DNA of 31,361 nt. It comes from Pseudanabaena sp. UBA1465. Lineage in GTDB: Bacteria > Cyanobacteriota > Cyanobacteriia > Pseudanabaenales > Pseudanabaenaceae. Position numbers and translations under genes: made by a program. The stretch spans positions 1 through 31,361 of the forward strand of contig DCSN01000183.1 of assembly GCA_002325645.1 (NCBI GenBank), in the 5' to 3' direction. This document shows, one piece after another, positions 1-8,400 of the stretch; position 1 is the first letter of the stretch; each line of letters starts with the position of its first letter. The notes under the pieces are model-generated. The model made no database searches, was not told where the DNA came from, and saw only the letters and a list, made by a program, of their open reading frames with translations.

Positions 1-1145
1 GGCATTTCTCCTGTTTTATTTAGCTCGTTTACACTTGTGCGGATGCGTTCTAGCCTTTCTGCTTGTTTCTGAGCTTTTTGGGTTTCTGTATTTTCACTTT
101 CGGTTTCTGTTTGTTCTCCCTTTTTACTACCAAATGGGAAATTATGCTTCATGCACCATTTGGCGATGTCTTTGGCTTTTTGTTCGAGTCGTTTGATATC
201 GCCGCAATATTTTAGGAATCCTGCGGCGGCTCTCGCCGTTTTGGTGATGTATTCAGCGATCGCTTCGATTTCTTCATATCCCATGAAGACTCGTGCGTAT
301 TTGCCCATGTAGTATAACAATTGGTTTGATTGTCCCTTTCCTGTCCATCCTGCTTCGATTTGTTTTTCGAGGTCTTCTCGCCATTGGATCGTTTTGCGGT
401 TGTCTTTGGGTGGTTGGTAGTTGGCTTTGGCTTCGGCGATCGCTTGGTTTAGTAGGTCGATATCTTGATGTTCTTGTACGGTCAGCCATGTTTCGACAAA
501 TTGATTTAGATCTCGTCCGATAATTTGGAGGTCGTTGTCGAGTTGGTAACTGCCTGTTTGCAGGGGCAGTCGATGTCCGTTGTATTCTGAGTCGTATTTT
601 TTGGTGTTGGGAAAGGTTTCGATTACTCCTGCGGCGATTTCGCAGTTGTTTTTTTGCAGGCAGGCTTTGATCGCGCAGGCGATGCCAAAGCTGGGTACTT
701 CTTGCCAGAGAGGATAGTAGATATGCAGTCCTTCGCTATGCGAACTCTGCACGATCAGGGGTCTGACTAGTCCTATGTCTTCTAGGGCTTGCAGTACGGT
801 TTTAAATTTTTCGTGGTTGTTGTTGGGGTGGTAGGGGCTGCCTTTGTCTATGTCGATCAGGGCGTATTCGGTTTGGTTGTCAAATCTTACGCCGATCAGC
901 GTTTCGTTATCTGCCCAATAGTCGTATAGTCGCCTTCCTGTCATGGGGTAGCGCGTTTCTGTCTTCCATTCGGGTTTATTCGTCCGATCTACATTTTTCG
1001 CATAGATAAATTTCCACGAATATGGGAAAAAGCTCGCAAAGGTTTGCGCTGTTAGCTCTGTTGTGGTTAGTGATTTTGGCTCTAAGCCTTTGGTTGTAAA
1101 TTCAAGATCCGCAACATTAGAAACATGATCTATCTGTGAGGTCAA
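1..1145 (-). CDS. Archaeo-eukaryotic-type primase-like replication protein (3' end outside window)
   Basis: The frame is open for 381 codons and runs off the window edge, so the C-terminus is missing. The start is TTG at 1145, chosen because GGAGG lies 9 nt upstream and no in-frame ATG fits as well. Three blocks resemble archaeo-eukaryotic primase (AEP) motifs: the metal-binding pair Asp98-Ile-Asp100 in ALIDIDKG, the nucleotide-binding block SSHSEGLHIY around Ser137 and His141, and an HRLPLQTG segment near 191-198 like the third motif region. Plasmids and phages use AEP proteins to prime replication. The C-terminal part seen so far is Glu/Lys-rich and charged. The family call rests on motifs read by eye; the role in plasmid replication is inferred from context. 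An AEP domain of a conflict-system protein is the main alternative. Confidence 0.6.
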   Translation of the reverse strand, partial: MTSQIDHVSNVADLEFTTKGLEPKSLTTTELTAQTFASFFPYSWKFIYAKNVDRTNKPEWKTETRYPMTGRRLYDYWADNETLIGVRFDNQTEYALIDIDKGSPYHPNNNHEKFKTVLQALEDIGLVRPLIVQSSHSEGLHIYYPLWQEVPSFGIACAIKACLQKNNCEIAAGVIETFPNTKKYDSEYNGHRLPLQTGSYQLDNDLQIIGRDLNQFVETWLTVQEHQDIDLLNQAIAEAKANYQPPKDNRKTIQWREDLEKQIEAGWTGKGQSNQLLYYMGKYARVFMGYEEIEAIAEYITKTARAAAGFLKYCGDIKRLEQKAKDIAKWCMKHNFPFGSKKGEQTETESENTETQKAQKQAERLERIRTSVNELNKTGEM

Positions 1146-1821
1146 GCTACTCGACCTCCTTTTTGCTTGCCTTCAGCGATCGCTTTGCAGATCTGCTGAG
1201 TCAAGTCTCGCAAATTTAATAACATCTAATTTGTCCTGATTGTATGGTTTGTGGCGTTTTCAATCAGGAAACGGATAGACTTTTTAGACTTGTTCAATCG
1301 TTGTTTTTGACAAATTTAAAAATTTGCAACAAAAACTGTTGCTAAACTCATATCTTGCGTTAAGATATAAGAAAGCATTGAACAAATATTGCCCTCGCAA
1401 AGCAACTCTGTCCGTTTCCAAAAAATTTAATTTGTACCTTCGGGTTTTAAAAAAGCTAGTGATTCGACCCACTGGCTTTTTTGATTTTGAAGGGAAAAAA
1501 CTAGTTAAGTGATCTCCTATAGATAAAAAACCTCAGTCAGATCATACAGTGATAGCTCTAAATATGATCTGTAAATTCTCAAAATTTGCTTGAATTTATA
1601 GTCAATTTTGGTACAGGGTCACCATACTGTCATCTATGACACTGTTTTGAAGCAACACATGATTTCATTATTCATAATATTTCGGGATTTTCCCACTTTG
1701 CTGATTACAACGACTTGATAATGTTTGAGAAAGTGCAGCAGTAGTAGTGTTTTCACTACCGTCAGAGGCTTATGTAACAAGGGGATAATGAGATACAGAA
1801 CTGACTAAAGGAAAAAAGTTC
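1146..1821. other. Intergenic region with hairpins, no convincing gene
   Basis: This 676-bp AT-rich stretch separates the leftward primase-like gene from the rightward yugP-like gene. I see a CCTGATTG/CAATCAGG inverted repeat at about 1236-1269, a short ATATCTT/AAGATAT hairpin near 1351-1369, and a strong bidirectional terminator at 1449-1482. Short overlapping open frames on both strands (about 62 codons each) have low-complexity Lys/Leu-rich translations and run through the terminator, so I do not call them genes. A purine-rich AAAGGA ribosome site precedes the yugP-like start. Confidence 0.5.
1449..1482. terminator. Bidirectional intrinsic terminator with no obvious gene to serve
   Basis: AAAAAAGCTAGTG at 1449-1461 pairs with CACTGGCTTTTTT at 1470-1482. 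The stem is 13 bp with one G-T wobble and an 8-nt loop, and it has A and T runs on the two sides, so it could work in either direction. No recognisable gene ends nearby on either strand. Confidence 0.7.
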
Positions 1822-2509
1822 ATGTATTTTCATTCTTCATACCTAATTCTCATTCCAGGGATGATCTTGATGTTTTGGGCGCAATATCGGGCAAAGCAAC
1901 CTACGAAAAATATGCCAAAATCCAATCGAGTTTAGGGATGACAGGCGCACAGGTTGCCAAGACTATCTTGCAACGTATGGGGATTCATGATGTCACCGTT
2001 GAGCAAGTCGAAGGACAACTGACCGATCATTACGACCCATCTGCCAAAGCCGTCCGATTATCGGAGTCGGTATACGCATCGTCATCCCTAGCCGCCGCCG
2101 CGATCGCTGCCCATGAATGTGGTCACGTATTGCAAGATGTAAGGGGCTATCAATTCATGAATATCCGTGCCTCGCTAGTACCAGTGGCAAATATCGGCGC
2201 AAACTTTGGACCAATAATGGTGATGGCGGGATTATTCCTAGGCTCATTAGGTGGTTTGAGTACGGATTTATCAACCTCGGTATTATTTTGTTTGCGGGAG
2301 CCATCCTATTTCACATTGTTACCTTACCCGTTGAGTTTGACGCATCAAGCCGCGCCTTGAGACTGATTGACGAGCTAGGAATTTTGCAAGGTGAAGAAAA
2401 TCGGGGCGCTCGGAGTGTCTTGAATGCTGCGGCATGGACATATGTAGCGACAGCGATTTATGCAGCATTGCAACTGGTGCAACTGTTATTGATGAGAGGC
2501 GATCGCTAA
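1822..2509 (+). pseudogene. yugP-like neutral zinc metallopeptidase, two frameshifts
   Basis: The product resembles the YugP family of membrane-embedded neutral zinc peptidases (Pfam Zn_peptidase_2). The start is ATG at 1822 after AAAGGA, giving the hydrophobic N-terminus MYFHSSYLILIPGMILMFWA. The reading then moves to another frame near 1895-1905 (TYEKYAKIQSS...), which holds the zinc motif HECGH (AAHECGHVLQD). It moves again near 2262-2275, into a frame encoding the last membrane segments and RGARSVLNAAAWTYVATA, and stops at 2509. Each shift is what a one-base deletion would give. Together the three frames cover a full-length family member of about 229 residues. Either this is a recent pseudogene, or the two single-base losses are assembly errors; the sequence alone cannot tell. 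The family call itself is firm. Confidence 0.8.
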
Positions 2510-2537
2510 ATCGTCAGTCCTTGTCAACAATTAAGAG

Positions 2538-2559
2538 GCGGTGCGATACGCCGCTTTTT
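2538..2559 (+). terminator. Possible terminator after the yugP-like gene
   Basis: GCGGTGCG and CGCCGC form a GC-rich stem with a bulged base, followed by TTTTT. It lies 29 bp beyond the yugP-like stop and overlaps the last codons of the convergent phosphatase gene. The stem is short, so confidence is moderate. Confidence 0.4.
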
Positions 2560-3316
2560 ACGTTTGTAGTAATAATTTTGCCAACTCAGAAAACCCAGCC
2601 AACTCAGAAGCCTGAGTAACGTATTTGGGTAAATGCAGCATTTTGTCTTGATAATGGCGAACATTTGCCACGCCGACTGAGATGGGAAATAGATCGGCAT
2701 CAAACATCGCCTCATCATTGGGACTATCGCCAACAGTTAGCACTTGCTGTGAATTGAGTTCAGGGAAATGGTTATTTAGAACTGAGAGCAAGCCAGTAGC
2801 CTTATCTTGATGGATTGGTTTGATATGACATTGGACATTACTATAAGTGAAACTCCAACCCATTTGCTGACATTGCGAAGAGATGGCTTGAATGTCATCG
2901 GTTGATAAATCATTGACATCAAAAGTCCAATCGGTAATTCGGAACTGATTATCAGCAGAAGGATGAAGATTTGGAAATAGCTGCTTAATGTGATGGAAAG
3001 TATTTTCTAGTAGAATGCGATGTCTAGATAAATTGGGAACCGAAGAGAGCAAATCTTGTTGACCATTAGGTTGTAAAAAGACTCCCCCATTTTCCGCGAT
3101 CGCCCCAGCCACAGGTAAATAATTCACCAAAGCACTAACCCAACCCGATGAGCGACCAGTCACCAATAGGACTTTAATACCTGATGATTGTAAAGCGAGA
3201 AGAGTCAAGATGAAATCAGAAGAGAATTTTCCATTTTGGGTAAGAGTGCCATCAACATCGGAAGCAATTAAACGGATGTCGGACAAGTCAGCTTGATTAA
3301 GATTGAGCAGGGTCAT
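2558..3316 (-). CDS. HAD-superfamily (Cof-like) phosphatase
   Basis: This is a soluble hydrolase of the haloacid dehalogenase superfamily, type IIB. The nucleophile motif is DVDGT (LIASDVDGTLTQNG) near the N-terminus, motif II is the VTGR segment (LLVTGRSSG), a conserved Lys lies in the cap-to-core region (HQDKATGL), and the acidic motif IV is GDSPNDEAMF. All four catalytic motifs are intact, so an active phosphatase is expected, probably on a small phosphorylated metabolite; the substrate cannot be read from sequence. I chose the ATG at 3316 rather than 3346, because the extra ten residues (MLIYLFWFLF) are hydrophobic and unlike the family. Neither start has a clear ribosome site. It lies 50 bp downstream of nnr on the same strand and is probably co-transcribed with it. 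Confidence 0.8.
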   Translation of the reverse strand: MTLLNLNQADLSDIRLIASDVDGTLTQNGKFSSDFILTLLALQSSGIKVLLVTGRSSGWVSALVNYLPVAGAIAENGGVFLQPNGQQDLLSSVPNLSRHRILLENTFHHIKQLFPNLHPSADNQFRITDWTFDVNDLSTDDIQAISSQCQQMGWSFTYSNVQCHIKPIHQDKATGLLSVLNNHFPELNSQQVLTVGDSPNDEAMFDADLFPISVGVANVRHYQDKMLHLPKYVTQASELAGFSELAKLLLQT

Positions 3317-3366
3317 AAACAGAAACCAAAATAGATAAATCAGCATAAATCTTAAATTTAATAAAT

Positions 3367-4908
3367 TTAAGAAACAGCAGGAAGCAAGAAAGGGAGAAGA
3401 TGGTGAGCAAGGGAGACAGGATCAACTCCCATAATGGAACGTTGATTCGCCAAAGATATTGCAGCTTGAGAATGCCAAACCGCAGCAACTATAGCGGAAT
3501 CGCTAGCAGATAAACCCTGAGCTAACAGCCCACCAATCATACCCGCCAAGACATCGCCACTGCCGCCACGAGCAAGAGCAGGCGTACTCTCAGGATTGAC
3601 CCAAAGCATCGGCTTTGCATCTTGGAGAAAAGAAATCATCGTTCTCGCCCCCTTGAGCAGAATCGTAGCATGGCAAAGTTCAACTGCCGCCATCAGAGCA
3701 TCTAAGCGATCGCCAGCCATAATGTCAGGAAATAGGCGACTAAACTCACCCGCATGGGGAGTGAAGATTATAGGATTAGCTCTGCTGTGCAACTGACGAA
3801 TAAGATGAGGATCGGCAACGGGTGAAATAGCATTTAGTCCATCGGCATCCAATACTAGGGGAATATCGCTATCGATAGTTTGTTTGACCACAGAGTTAGC
3901 ATCAAGAGAAAGCCCACAACCACAGACAATTGCTTGATACTTTTGCAAATCTAGCTCTGCCAGAGAATAAATAGCACCTGAATCAGTCTCAGGACAAGCA
4001 ATTACTAAAGCATCAGGTACTTGGGCAAGAACTAGCAGTTTGAGAGAGGTAGGAACAGCGATTGATAGCATTCCCACTCCCGTAGCTTTTGCACCCAAAG
4101 CGGCTAGAATCGCCGCTCCAGCATAGCGATGAGATCCGACTACCAATAATAAATGTCCCAGATCGTACTTATGAACGGCAATTGGGCGAGGAATTGGAAG
4201 ATATTGTCGTAAGCAAGTATCAGGATCAACCCGCCAAAGTGGATGGTGATCGCCCAATACTTCCATAATAAATTGCTCAGGAATATCAAAGTCAACTCTT
4301 TCTAAAATCCCAATATAGGGAAGAGCCTGCTCAATTAACAGACCACGCTTCCATAGACCCAAACATAAAGTATGGGTAGCGCGAATTGCAGTACCCATGA
4401 CATTGCCGCGATCGCAATTTAGCCCAGATGGTAAATCGATAGCAACAATAGGAATCTGCCAACTATTAATGAGGTTGAATGAGTTTGCTAAATCACCTGC
4501 TACATCACGTTCTAGCCCAAAACCAAAAATACCATCGACAAGTAAATCACAATCCTGTAATTCCGTAAGAGAAACAAAAGGAACTCCAATCGCCTTAGCA
4601 TGACAAGCATGTACTCTTGTAAGAGGTTTAGCTTTAGGCATCATAGAGCAAATCTTGACTTGTCGTCCCTGATGATAAAGCTCACGGGCGACCGCCAGAG
4701 CATCCCCACCATTATGACCAGAGCCAACCAATATACCTACTTTAGGAAATTTATGGGCAGGATAGAGTTGGGCAAGCCTTTGGACAATTCTTAGCGCCAC
4801 TTTTTCCATTAAAGCCGCTACAGGCATCCCAGATTGAAAGATAAGATTTTCAATCGCCTGCATCTGTGCTATTGTAACAATTACTTGAGAGGAGATAGAA
4901 CTGATCAT
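3367..4908 (-). CDS. nnr: Bifunctional NAD(P)H-hydrate epimerase / ADP-dependent dehydratase
   Basis: This 513-residue protein repairs hydrated NADH and NADPH. The N-terminal YjeF_N domain (about 1-215) epimerises the hydrate and carries GSGHNGGDALAVARELY and a DGIFGFG segment. The C-terminal ribokinase-like domain (about 225-510) dehydrates it using ADP and carries GSHRYAGAAILAA, TPHAGEFSRLFP and the nucleotide-binding ARGGSGDVLAGMIGGLL. The length and both domains are normal for the fused bacterial enzyme. ATG at 4908 gives a standard N-terminus; a second in-frame Met lies 16 residues in. The gene faces away from the polymerase-like operon and looks like ordinary chromosomal housekeeping, marking the edge of the accessory region. 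Confidence 0.92.
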   Translation of the reverse strand: MISSISSQVIVTIAQMQAIENLIFQSGMPVAALMEKVALRIVQRLAQLYPAHKFPKVGILVGSGHNGGDALAVARELYHQGRQVKICSMMPKAKPLTRVHACHAKAIGVPFVSLTELQDCDLLVDGIFGFGLERDVAGDLANSFNLINSWQIPIVAIDLPSGLNCDRGNVMGTAIRATHTLCLGLWKRGLLIEQALPYIGILERVDFDIPEQFIMEVLGDHHPLWRVDPDTCLRQYLPIPRPIAVHKYDLGHLLLVVGSHRYAGAAILAALGAKATGVGMLSIAVPTSLKLLVLAQVPDALVIACPETDSGAIYSLAELDLQKYQAIVCGCGLSLDANSVVKQTIDSDIPLVLDADGLNAISPVADPHLIRQLHSRANPIIFTPHAGEFSRLFPDIMAGDRLDALMAAVELCHATILLKGARTMISFLQDAKPMLWVNPESTPALARGGSGDVLAGMIGGLLAQGLSASDSAIVAAVWHSQAAISLANQRSIMGVDPVSLAHHLLPFLLPAVS

Positions 4909-5100
4909 ATTGTGAATAAAGATATCATCAACTGTTGGTTAAATCAGTTTGATTAAGAAGCGACCTAGAGAGAATCTAAAACTAGAATACAGCTAAGATG
5001 AAGCCAATCGAAAATCTAGCGATTAGCTTGTGAAGTCTAAACTAATATGAATGGAGTATTGACAATCCGAGGATATGTAAGAACAATACTTTAGATCAGC

Positions 5101-5162
5101 AAAATAGAAGTAAAGACTTTCTACTCTATAATATCTATAAACAAGCCTAGTGAAGGTAAATA
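5101..5162 (+). promoter_or_regulatory. Possible promoter of the polymerase-like operon
   Basis: A perfect TATAAT lies at 5127-5132, 31 bp before the ATG at 5163. I see no good -35 hexamer at the right distance. AAGG at about 5153-5156 could be the ribosome site of the small protein. Confidence 0.4.
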
Positions 5163-5384
5163 ATGAGAAACAATATCCAATCCAAGATTGATGCAGGCTA
5201 TACCTACGACGAACTACTGAGCGAAGGACTAGCAAGTTTTGACGACATCGGACGCTATGAATCCAGATATTCCCTGTACGACGAAGATGCAGTACCAAAA
5301 CCGACAAAGGCAAAAGTAGCAGAGCCGAAATTAGCCGAAACTACACCAAATCCACAAGAATCAGAAATCGACTTTGACTTTTAG
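5163..5384 (+). CDS. Small acidic protein of unknown function, upstream of the polymerase-like gene
   Basis: This 73-residue protein matches no family I recognise. The first half (about 1-45) looks folded and helical with several aromatic residues (DELLSEGLASFDDIGRYES). The second half is a Lys/Pro/Glu linker ending in the very acidic tail EIDFDF. The gene lies 29 bp upstream of the 1484-codon polymerase-like gene on the same strand and is probably in one transcript with it. A short acidic protein ahead of a nucleic-acid enzyme could be an accessory subunit or a DNA mimic; both ideas are inference only. Codon use and the nearby promoter-like TATAAT support a real gene. Confidence 0.6.
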   Translation: MRNNIQSKIDAGYTYDELLSEGLASFDDIGRYESRYSLYDEDAVPKPTKAKVAEPKLAETTPNPQESEIDFDF

Positions 5385-5413
5385 AGAGAGCAGACTAACT
5401 ATGAACCGATGCT

Positions 5414-8400
5414 ATGAAATTTAGACAAATTGATCTGAAAACTGGGCAAGAGCTACCAATACAGTCAAAAACAGTCGAGCATACTTACCTCGAACTGAAG
5501 ATTGGTAGCACCGTAGATCCTAATAAACTTGCTGTCGGTAAAATGTACGATGGCATCACTGACCGAGACATAGAACGACTGCAAGAGCAGGGACTGCACA
5601 TGATCCTTGCTAATGGTCGAAGCGCCTACTTTGGCGATCGCGCCATTGCCGAGAAAGTCAGTCAAGAAATCTTCACCAATCATAGTGATGCTGTTGCCTA
5701 CGGCAGTATCCCCGTGTCCGAAGCTAAGACATCAATCTACAAAGAAAGCGCCCGAATCCTGATTATCGATGATGAAACCCTAAGCCAAGACCCAGCCACA
5801 GGAACATACACCGCCGACTGGGGACAGCAACCCATTATTCTCGGTAATGGAATCACCCTCAGCGACAAGGCAATGGGAGCGATCGCCAGCAAACTTGGAG
5901 ATTGCTATAGTCTGATCTCCCCAGATCTCGCTAACCAATTGCAAGCCGAGCCAGACCGCCCATTTCAATTTCGGGCGGGAGTACCCGAATGGCAAGGTGT
6001 TTTCAAAGGTACATGTCGGTCTAGCTTGCTATGTCAAGCCCTAGAAGTTGATGGCATAATTGCCAGATCGAGCATCAAAGGCGACAACAAAACCACCACT
6101 ACTGGTATTCACGAAGTCAGCCTCTTCTGGGCAAGAAAAGAAGATGCTAAATTCACCGAACAAAAACTGGGAACCCAAGCTCTAGTCTTCTTCCCCGAAG
6201 GAGTCCAAGCAGACGTATTACCCAAGCTCAAAATTAAAGCCGAACGCCTTGCCGAAGCCCAATCCGACCCACGCAAGGTAGCACAACTGTATATAGAGCG
6301 CCACGAAAAGCGACAACAGCAAAGGCAAGAAGAAACAGTTGAACGCGATAACATTTATCAAATCATTGAGCCAGAACTAGCTTTAGAACTAGGTTTGAGC
6401 ATTCAAGAAAACACGAAAGCTAATAACTTTGAACAGCCAGAAAACCCATCCGTTAATGAACAATATAAAGATTGGCTGTATGACATCCTCAAAGCCGACC
6501 TAATCGATGGTGGTCATTGCCAAGTATTAGAAATGGAAGATATCGCCAAACGCTTGCGAGAATTTCTCCAAAGCGAATGGCAGGAAGTCGCTACAGGAGG
6601 GCTGTATGTCCCCAGCGCGATCGCCCAACCCCACAACCAACTCCAAGAAGGCGAAGTTAGTTTCACTGGACTACCCGATGGATCTGAAGTTGCCATCTAC
6701 CGCAGTCCTGTCGCCAATGCCGCCAACTTTGATGTATTTACGAATAACCTCACAGTTCTGCGTGAATTAGATCCTGAAGCCTATATGCAGAGAGGAGTCT
6801 GCTACCTCAATCCAAATGATGCGAAACGACTGGTTATCGACTTCGACGGCGATCGCGTGGGGATCATTCCCAGTCAACTAACCACTCTACAGGAAGCCAG
6901 TTCTCAGAAAATCATTGAGCAGTATCCAACCCTAATCCAAGAAATCATCGACAAAAATCTGCCAGAGAACAAACCTATTCAAGTCGAAAAAGAAAAGAAG
7001 ATTCCCCGCGATCTAGAACATGGATTTGTCAACCTTGCTAGCGCCGCCGTCAATGCTGCTGACAATCCCACAGGTCGAGTTGCCAATTTAGGAATGCGGC
7101 TAGAAGCCTTACGATGGGAAACCCAGTATCTTCCTAATGTTGAAAAGTCAGCATATTTGCAGAACATTGGTACACACTTCAAAAAACTACTTGCTGAAGA
7201 TAATGACATCAAGAAGCCCTTTCGCATTCTCAATGATGAATGGAGAGATAAGATAGTAGAAATCAGCGAGACTTCTACTGCCATATCGAAACTACCTGAG
7301 CCTGAAAGAGAAAAAGCTGTAGCAACAGGTTTAACGCAGACAGAGAGACTGATTTGGCATCTAGAAAGTCTGGCGGCGGTGAACTTACAACGCGCTGTTG
7401 ACACGCCCAAAAGCGCTAGAAAAGTCAATGAAGATGAATATCAATTCTGTCAAAAAGTTGCCAAATACAAAGAAGTAGAATGGATTAAGGGCAAAGACAA
7501 CACCTATGCCTACATTGGTGCTGAGGGCATCAAGACCAATACTCAAGATCCTGTCGGATGGATGGTAGAGCAAGCTAACCAGATTTATCAAGAATATAGT
7601 CTGATTGGCGATCGCAACTACAACCGCTTTGACCATATTTTCCCCAAAGACAGCCATACACCTGCTCAGACTGAATGGGCAAAGAGCGTGTCAACCCAAT
7701 ACAATGCCCTAATTTCGGATGCAGTCGCCAGTCGCAGCCGACTAGAACATGAAGAAGGCATCGCCCTAACCGCCACATCCGCTAAAGGCAACACCATCGA
7801 AATTGTTAGCCTGATTAGCACCAATCCTGATGGTGATTCACCAATTTGGGAAATGGCAAGGATAGGAGCTAGTGTCGATATTCAGGTTGCCAAAAACAAA
7901 GATTGGAAAACTGAAAAGCTATATCCATACAAAGCTGTCGCGATTATTGACCAAGAAAATAAGGTGGACATCGGGCTGATATCGCCCGCTTCCATTGCAG
8001 CCTATGGCAAAACCCTAGAAACGGGCAAAATGTTTGCCAATCTAAAACTTGAGTTCAAATTAGGAATATCCAGAAACGACATAGACGACAAGTTTGCCGA
8101 TGCGGAAAAGTATTTAGAAGTGCAGCGTGATGCGATTCCAGAACCAGAGCGAGAAAGCAGAGCTTCGGCGTTGTGGCACAACAATAATCGAGCGATCGCG
8201 GGCAAGATGTTTACTGAGGTAGTGACCACGCGACTGCAAGAACTACGGGTTGATAAAATCACAATAATTGGCTTGCAGTATGAAACCAATGAACTGAAAG
8301 ATAAACAATTGCCCCAGGGTGAAGGTGCAGTATGCAGACTGGGTATAGAATCTAACCCCGACAGTCCGATTTATGATAAGCGGGTGCTACAGGTACAAGA

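Noticed and set aside
1455..1480. GATTCGACCC resembling the T-arm of a tRNA
   Set aside because: The flanking bases form the terminator stem; no acceptor, D-arm or anticodon stem can be built around it.
1284..1512. Overlapping 62-codon open frames on both strands
   Set aside because: Low-complexity translations, no ribosome site, and both run through the terminator hairpin at 1449-1482.
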